Source: Desmonostoc muscorum LEGE 12446 (GTDB taxonomy: Bacteria; Cyanobacteriota; Cyanobacteriia; Cyanobacteriales; Nostocaceae). From it: a DNA stretch of 64,000 nucleotides. Positions 57,599 to 64,000 of the stretch are shown here, piece after piece; the stretch's first letter is position 1; each line of letters opens with the position of its first letter. The stretch spans positions 2,790,001 to 2,854,000 of the forward strand of contig NZ_JADEXS020000001.1 of the NCBI RefSeq assembly GCF_015207005.2, in the 5' to 3' direction. The translations under genes were made by a program, and so were the position numbers. The notes beneath the pieces are model-generated. The model worked only from the letters and a program-made list of their open reading frames with translations. It did not search any database and was not told the origin of the DNA.

Positions 57599-58002
57599 AA
57601 GATAACCTCCTGCTTGCTTGGTTCAAATACAAGTAACTTTAATTTATGTTCGGCAATAACTTCTTGAATAAACTGGATCAGAAAAAATTCTCGGTACACT
57701 TCATAAGGAACTGCCAGATATAAAAGGCGATTGGGTTCTTTTCTTCTCAAGGCCGAGCGATAGTTAAGTGTTTGTCCTAAAGCTGTATGAAATTCGCTTA
57801 CCTCAGATTTACCTATGAAAGATTTGACTTCGACTGCTATTTTTTGCCCCTCCTTTTCTGCTGCTAAAAGCCTTTCTGCTCCCAAATCAATATAAAATTC
57901 GATACCGTCAATTGTAATAGACAAAGGATCGTGAGTGATATTCCAACTATCTTTTTCTAAAGCTAAACGAACTGCATGATGAAAGATATCTTTCGCTGAC
58001 AT
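57586..58002 (-). CDS. xisH: XisH-family protein (PD-(D/E)xK nuclease fold)
   Basis: 138 aa. AKDIFHHAVRLALEKDSWNITHDPL is the family start; IDLGAERLLAAEKEGQKIAVEVKSFIG supplies the Asp and the EVK of a PD-(D/E)xK-like active site. It is co-translated with XisI. In Anabaena, xisH and xisI were needed for excision of the fdxN element; the toxin-antitoxin-like widespread pairing has also been noted. Exact biochemical role unsettled. Confidence 0.92.
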   Translation of the reverse strand: MSAKDIFHHAVRLALEKDSWNITHDPLSITIDGIEFYIDLGAERLLAAEKEGQKIAVEVKSFIGKSEVSEFHTALGQTLNYRSALRRKEPNRLLYLAVPYEVYREFFLIQFIQEVIAEHKLKLLVFEPSKQEVILWKE

Positions 58003-58108
58003 TGAAAGTCAAAATAATATTTTTACTCTCATTTTACCTAATTTTGGAATTAAGCTGTTGCACTTTGTGTCTACTCTGTGGGAACGCTTCGGTAAAATGG
58101 GCGAAACA

Positions 58109-58139
58109 CAAAAAAGGGATAAGCTAAAACGCTTATCCC
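58109..58139 (-). terminator. Intrinsic terminator of ahcY
   Basis: On the minus strand a perfect nine-pair stem (GGGATAAGC / GCTTATCCC) with a 6-nt loop is followed by a run of six T. It lies 27 nt after the ahcY stop. Confidence 0.9.
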
Positions 58140-58165
58140 CAAAAAAATCAATTAATCAATTAAGA

Positions 58166-59835
<1,670 letters not shown>

Positions 59836-61674
59836 GTGCGCTTTCAATTTTTGGCGATCGCAAAGGAAGTTCTGTTACCCAGTTCTGCTAAAGGTTTAAA
59901 GGATCGGGGACGGGTATTTTCACCCAAAACATACCTCGGCAATATCGCCAAGCCTGTGGCACACTTGGAGGCTCCCAATCAAGCGTCCAACTTGTCTAAA
60001 ACGAGTGTGTTACCCAAAGGTCGCAAAGGTTTGGGTGTAATGATGGCGATCGCCGGTTCAATGGCTGTAACCGTTGTATCTGTGCCAAAAGCCACCGCCC
60101 AGATTCCTTTTTTCCCGGAATTGCAAGCTCCCAGCAGTGTGAGCAATGATTCCAATGACAGAGTTGTTTCCGGCTGGATTTATTTGGATGGTCGTCGCCT
60201 ATTTCAGATAGCAGGATCAAAAACCAACTTTCCTGAGCGTTCAGAAGACATCCAAAAGAAGTTGGAGGCAATTAGCCAAAATTACTTTCAGTCACCAGCA
60301 AACACGCCAGTCAAGGTAGAAGTTCGCGAAGTCAACAAATTACCAGTAATTTATGTCAACAACCAATATCTGATGACCATCACTTCTGAGGATGCTGGGC
60401 TGCGACAAGTAGATATCTCAACATCAGCAAATCAAATTGCTGACTCATTAAAAGAAGACTTGCAACAGGCAAAACAAGAGAGACAAACTCAATTTTTAAT
60501 CGACCAAGGTAAGATTGCTGGGGCTACGGCACTGGCAATGATTATCATCAGTTGGGGAGCATATAGCTGGCAGAGACGTTCCAGCAAAAATTCAGACTCC
60601 GTTACCTTTCAAGCCCAAAATGGACTCTTCACTTCTCCAACTCCAACAGCGGCTCAACCAATTACAACACAACTAAATCAACAGCAACACCGACATCTCC
60701 AAGAAGCCAAGAGGCGATTGTTCCAGCTAACTCAAGCCGGAATTTGGGGGGGTGGAAGTTTCTTTATTTTGGGTTTGTTTCCCTACACACGAGGATTTCA
60801 AGTAGCGATTCTCACCGCTGCCCAATTTCCTTTGCGATTAGCTTTTGTTGCACTGGTAACTTATGTAGCTGTGCGTCTCAGCTATGCTTTGATTGACCGT
60901 TTCGCCTCCACTCTCATCAGCAGTAGTGCTTTCCTCACCCCAGAAAGTTCGGCACGTCTGCAACTGCGAGTTTCCACATTTTCTGGTGTGACAAAAAGTA
61001 TTGCTACCGCTATCTGTGTGGGAGTAGGCTTTTTGCTAGGGTTGGTATCCTTGGGTATAGATATCGTTCCCTTGCTAGCCGGTGCCAGTTTGGTTGGTGT
61101 TGCCGTATCCTTAGCTTCGCAAAACTTGATTAAAGATGCGATTAACGGTTTCTTGATTATCCTAGAAGACCAGTACGCTTTGGGTGATGTGATTAATGTG
61201 GGAGATGTGGGAGGCTTAGTAGAAAATCTCAATCTGCGGATGACCCAGGTGCGAGATTCCGAAGGGCGCTTAATCACAATTCCCAATAGTGAAATTAAAG
61301 TTGTTGCCAATCTTTCTAGTCGTTGGTCACGAGCCGATTTGACGATTCCTATCGCTTACCAAGCCGATACAGATGAAGCTTTGAAGTTGATTAAAACCGT
61401 TGCAGACAAGATGAGTCAAGAACTGCAATGGCAGCGTCAAATTTTAGAACCGCCGCAAGTTTTGGGAATAGATCAATTTGGCGATCGCGGTTTGATTATT
61501 CGTGTCTGGATTAAAACACAGCCCCTTAAACAATGGGATGTAGCACGGGAGTTTCGCCGCCGCCTGAAAGTTGCTCTTGATGAAGCCGGAATTTCGATTT
61601 CTGTGCCTCAACAAGCAATTTGGGTGAATGATACTGATTCGTTAAATTTACAGAGTAATGGCAAATCTAATTAG
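59836..61674 (+). CDS. MscS-family mechanosensitive channel with N-terminal extension
   Basis: 612 aa from GTG 59836 with AAGGAGG ahead. A hydrophobic stretch with an Ala-x-Ala-like end (AIAGSMAVTVVSVPKATAQ, about residues 71-89) suggests export of the following 130-residue soluble part. Further helices follow near 210-230, 290-320, 325-345 and 375-400. The pore helix is LAGASLVGVAVSLASQNLIKD, followed by the MscS beta-domain (GDVINVGDVGGLVENLNLRMTQVRDSEGRLITIPNSEI). It releases solutes on osmotic downshift. Confidence 0.9.
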   Translation: MRFQFLAIAKEVLLPSSAKGLKDRGRVFSPKTYLGNIAKPVAHLEAPNQASNLSKTSVLPKGRKGLGVMMAIAGSMAVTVVSVPKATAQIPFFPELQAPSSVSNDSNDRVVSGWIYLDGRRLFQIAGSKTNFPERSEDIQKKLEAISQNYFQSPANTPVKVEVREVNKLPVIYVNNQYLMTITSEDAGLRQVDISTSANQIADSLKEDLQQAKQERQTQFLIDQGKIAGATALAMIIISWGAYSWQRRSSKNSDSVTFQAQNGLFTSPTPTAAQPITTQLNQQQHRHLQEAKRRLFQLTQAGIWGGGSFFILGLFPYTRGFQVAILTAAQFPLRLAFVALVTYVAVRLSYALIDRFASTLISSSAFLTPESSARLQLRVSTFSGVTKSIATAICVGVGFLLGLVSLGIDIVPLLAGASLVGVAVSLASQNLIKDAINGFLIILEDQYALGDVINVGDVGGLVENLNLRMTQVRDSEGRLITIPNSEIKVVANLSSRWSRADLTIPIAYQADTDEALKLIKTVADKMSQELQWQRQILEPPQVLGIDQFGDRGLIIRVWIKTQPLKQWDVAREFRRRLKVALDEAGISISVPQQAIWVNDTDSLNLQSNGKSN

Positions 61675-61802
61675 TTAGTTTCACCAAGAGTAGGGCATTG
61701 GGCATTGGGAAGAGGCTTCAGGCAGGGGGGAGAATGAAAAATTACCTCTTTCCCCCCTACTCCCCACTCCCTACTCCCCACTCCCCTAATTTAGTACAAA
61801 TA
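61675..61802. repeat. GGGCATT and CCCCACTCCCTA-type short tandem repeats
   Basis: TTGGGCA repeats and an opposed pair of GGGGGGAGA and TCCCCCC tracts, then CCCCACTCCC units up to 61795. Intergenic filler typical of this genome. Confidence 0.65.
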
Positions 61803-61921
61803 TACTATAATAGGGATAGCGTTCACAAAGCCTAGTCAAACGCACAACGGCTCTGTGAAAACCTTGTGGAAGATGGGTTAAAGGGTTAGTTCAATGATGA
61901 AGCATTATATTCTCAACCTCA
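61803..61921 (+). promoter_or_regulatory. Promoter and leader, copy A
   Basis: TACTATAATAG contains a near-perfect extended -10. It is followed by a leader with CTCTGTGAAAACCTTGTGG and GGGTTAGTT just before the start of the 87-aa gene. The whole 119 bp resembles 62293-62409, so promoter and leader were duplicated together. Confidence 0.6.
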
Positions 61922-62157
61922 ATCCGACTGCCAAGCATGAATGGGATCGGTGCATTTTACGTGACCCGTTGACAGCCAAGCGTCCGGATATTGCCAAATT
62001 AATTGCTGAAGCGGTTGGTGCAGATACAGGCAGTTATTTGGTGAGTGTAAATATCGAAGTTCAAGTGTTAGAACAAGCTGCGGTACCTCAAGCCGAACAA
62101 CTCTCGCTTTCGTTTCCAGAGGTGAATGTGCCGTCACAACTGCGAGAAGCGGCTTGA
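61894..62157 (+). CDS. Small conserved hypothetical protein (87 aa)
   Basis: Starts MMKHYILNLNPTAKHEWDRCI and ends SFPEVNVPSQLREAA. Cytoplasmic, mixed charge, no domain recognised. It follows a duplicated promoter/leader and precedes the 123-aa gene, possibly as a pair. Confidence 0.65.
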   Translation: MMKHYILNLNPTAKHEWDRCILRDPLTAKRPDIAKLIAEAVGADTGSYLVSVNIEVQVLEQAAVPQAEQLSLSFPEVNVPSQLREAA

Positions 62158-62292
62158 GGTAGATACAGGATTTCGCAAGAGACATTGTTGGGTTGCGTTA
62201 AACCAAACGCAACTTCAATTTTTTCTACAACCAAATCCAAGGTAAATCTGACCAAAACAGAGTCTTTGAGTCAGTTAAAATCAGTACGTTTT

Positions 62293-62409
62293 TACTATAA
62301 TAGATATATAGGTTTACAGACCTGATTAAGTATAAACTTCTCTGTGACAGCCTTTTGGGAAATGGATTCCGGGGTTAGTTTTATGCTTAAGCATTAAATT
62401 CTTGACCTT
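62293..62409 (+). promoter_or_regulatory. Promoter and leader, copy B, with aborted start
   Basis: TACTATAATAG, CTCTGTGACAGCCTTTTGG, GGGGTTAGTT and an ATG correspond to copy A. After ATG CTT AAG CAT comes TAA, whereas copy A reads ATG ATG AAG CAT TAT, so the reading frame closes after four codons. The similarity continues about 15 bp past it. It now serves as the leader of the 123-aa gene. Confidence 0.6.
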
Positions 62410-62425
62410 AGAGGAAAGTTATTAG

Positions 62426-62797
62426 ATGATGCAACTGAGTCATTATCCAGGTGCCATCGCTCAAGCTGCCCAACGGGCTAATGAAATAGATTCTCAGTTA
62501 ATGGCAGTGCAGCACCAGATTAACCGATTTGAAGGCAATGCGGATCGCGTCGCCGCCTTTGAGATGGATTTGAAAAATGATGCTCAACGGAAGGCGCGGC
62601 GTTTTGAAGTGCTGCTTGTGAATCAGGAATATCAAAAGGCAATGGATACTTTAATCCGCTTGACTGGGGAAAAGGCAAATGCCATCGGCCATTTAGAATA
62701 TCTGCGTAATCAGTTTAGTGTAGCAAAGTTGGAAGCTAGATTAGCGATCGCTCAACAACTCACTGATTTTGAATCGCGCGAATTAGTCGGTTTGTAA
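62426..62797 (+). CDS. Small conserved helical protein (123 aa)
   Basis: Starts MMQLSHYPGAIAQAAQRAN; almost entirely helical, with heptad-like pattern (EIDSQLMAVQHQINRFEGNADRV) and Ala/Glu/Arg-rich sequence. GAGGAAAG lies upstream at a usable distance. It looks like a coiled-coil phage- or plasmid-type protein, but I do not recognise the family. Confidence 0.65.
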   Translation: MMQLSHYPGAIAQAAQRANEIDSQLMAVQHQINRFEGNADRVAAFEMDLKNDAQRKARRFEVLLVNQEYQKAMDTLIRLTGEKANAIGHLEYLRNQFSVAKLEARLAIAQQLTDFESRELVGL

Positions 62798-62885
62798 TCA
62801 CATAGCAATTTGCAGTAAGGTAGCACAGCTGTGCTACCTTACAATGATTTAATTATAAAACTGAGATTGCAGATTAAGCGCGTCA

Positions 62886-64000
62886 CTATAATCTCTGGGA
62901 CAACAGTTGAGCAATTTGCTGATTAATAGTTGCAACATCAAAACGTTCACTAGCAGTAATTCTGGCATTCTTGGCTATAGTTGCAGTTATTTCCCTTTCT
63001 TGAAGACAGGTGATAATCGTTTGTGCAAGTTCCTGAGGTTCTCCTGGTGTTACAAGAAAACCATTCAGTCCGTGTTCTACTAATTCCATTGCACCCCCAG
63101 CTTTTGCTGCAATTACAGGTTTTTCACATAGCATTGCTTCGACAATCACTCTACCAAAAGGTTCTGGACAAGTCGAACTATGTGCTACTAAGTCACAAGC
63201 TGACATTAATTGGGGAATATCTGAACGAAATCCTAAAAATTTGACGCGGTTTTCTAATCCCAGTTTAGTGACTTGTTGGTGTAACTCTTGGACGTAATTT
63301 TGTTCGCCAAATAATGCATCACCGACTAAAATTGCTGTTACCTGTGGCGGACATAAAGCAAGGGCATCAATTAAAATATGCTGCCCTTTCCAAGGTGCAA
63401 GTCTGCTAAAATGTCCAACTACAAATTTTCCTGCTAATTCTAAATTTTGTTGCAATTGATTGATGTCAGAATCATCAATTTGATAATTTTTAGGTTCAAA
63501 GCCATTATAGACAACTTCGATGATGTCTCGGCGTCCTCCTGCTTCTAAAAAAGCTGATTTACTAGCTTGAGAATTAGCAATTACTAATGATGCAAAACCA
63601 TTAGCCAGGTTAACAGCTATGCGAAGATTAGTTTTGCTAAAATGTTCGGTGGAGAGAATATCATGTAAATGATAAACCAGAGGACGACGACTGAAAAGAC
63701 TTGCTATCGCTCCTACAACTAATGCTTTTTGGGTGTTGGCGTAGATTAAATCGTATTCACGCGCTTTTTTAACTACTTTAGTAATTAGAGGTAGCAGTTG
63801 TCCTAAGCTATTTAAACCTTGTATTAAACTGCTTTGTTTGCGAACTGCGATCGCTTGATTTGTAAGAACTTCTACCGGAATATTATTTTGTTGTAGTAAA
63901 TGTTTAAATGATCCGTCTGCAAATAAACCGACCAAAGCATCATGTCGATAGGGTTTAGCAATATCTATTAAACACAATTCTGCACCGCCTGGTTTACCAC
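62886..64000 (-). CDS. Glycosyltransferase family 4 (N-terminus beyond window)
   Basis: At least 371 residues; the frame stays open to the right edge, and GKPGGAELCLIDIAKPYRHD before the nominal TTG at 63977 is normal GT4 sequence, so the true start lies outside. HFSRLAPWKGQHILIDAL and PEPFGRVIVEAMLCEKPVIAAKAGGAMELV are the donor-binding elements. Probably polysaccharide synthesis; sugar unknown. Confidence 0.9.
   Translation of the reverse strand, partial: GKPGGAELCLIDIAKPYRHDALVGLFADGSFKHLLQQNNIPVEVLTNQAIAVRKQSSLIQGLNSLGQLLPLITKVVKKAREYDLIYANTQKALVVGAIASLFSRRPLVYHLHDILSTEHFSKTNLRIAVNLANGFASLVIANSQASKSAFLEAGGRRDIIEVVYNGFEPKNYQIDDSDINQLQQNLELAGKFVVGHFSRLAPWKGQHILIDALALCPPQVTAILVGDALFGEQNYVQELHQQVTKLGLENRVKFLGFRSDIPQLMSACDLVAHSSTCPEPFGRVIVEAMLCEKPVIAAKAGGAMELVEHGLNGFLVTPGEPQELAQTIITCLQEREITATIAKNARITASERFDVATINQQIAQLLSQRL

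Overview
The window looks like chromosomal DNA of a filamentous, probably heterocyst-forming cyanobacterium (Nostocales). The signs are many HIP1 palindromes (GCGATCGC), heptanucleotide-type short tandem repeats between genes, an xisH-xisI pair, Nif11-type leader peptides with NHLP exporters, several small palindromic elements and remnants of several IS families. I identified families by reading motifs; no database search was run.

Layout. Positions 1-4156 (minus) hold the N-terminal part of a very large DUF4347 surface or secreted protein that runs off the left edge. Positions 4403-10644 (minus) hold an unknown protein and a tandem pair of AAA-like NTPases; one of these carries a membrane helix and fourteen WD40 blades. 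An IS5-type element follows (10865-11935).

Positions 12018-27112 (all minus) form a ribosomal-peptide (RiPP) island. Read 5' to 3' it contains: a Nif11-type precursor with a Leu-Tyr-Gly core motif; a radical SAM/SPASM maturase; a small protein coupled to it by an ATGA overlap; an HTH-containing protein; a metallo-beta-lactamase-fold protein; a second Nif11-type precursor whose ten-residue core lacks Cys, Ser and Thr; an intrinsic terminator; a TfuA protein with a duplicated C-terminal module; a YcaO protein; an HlyD-type adaptor; a C39-peptidase ABC exporter split by a one-base frameshift in a heptamer tract; and a second NHLP-type ABC exporter behind a 19-copy 21-bp repeat. Immediately upstream (27283-33307, minus) is a four-gene operon: double cNMP-binding protein, HExxH putative metallopeptidase, MinD/ParA-like ATPase and APC-like membrane protein. 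The simplest reading is that two different cores are matured, one by radical SAM chemistry (a spliceotide-like excision) and one possibly by YcaO/TfuA (thioamide-like), then cleaved and exported by the NHLP machinery. This is inference.

Positions 33399-48118 hold a transposase between 29-bp inverted repeats, a two-component signalling group (Cache-HAMP protein, AraC-type response regulator, single-domain receiver, two PAS histidine kinases) and a scrapyard of IS4, IS701 and truncated host genes. Positions 48671-51345 (plus) encode an APH-like kinase and a HopA1-like protein, the pair that dehydrates peptides in class V lanthipeptide and thioamitide pathways. With TfuA and YcaO, the window therefore contains relatives of four thioamitide enzyme families.

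The remainder (51645-64000) is mostly ordinary chromosome: a Phd/RelE-type toxin-antitoxin pair, exonuclease III, a glycosyltransferase, a zinc-ribbon protein, a zinc alcohol dehydrogenase, a DUF3303 protein, a SocA-like gene with a nonsense codon, xisH-xisI, ahcY with a clear terminator, an MscS channel, two small conserved genes with a duplicated leader, and a glycosyltransferase cut by the right edge.
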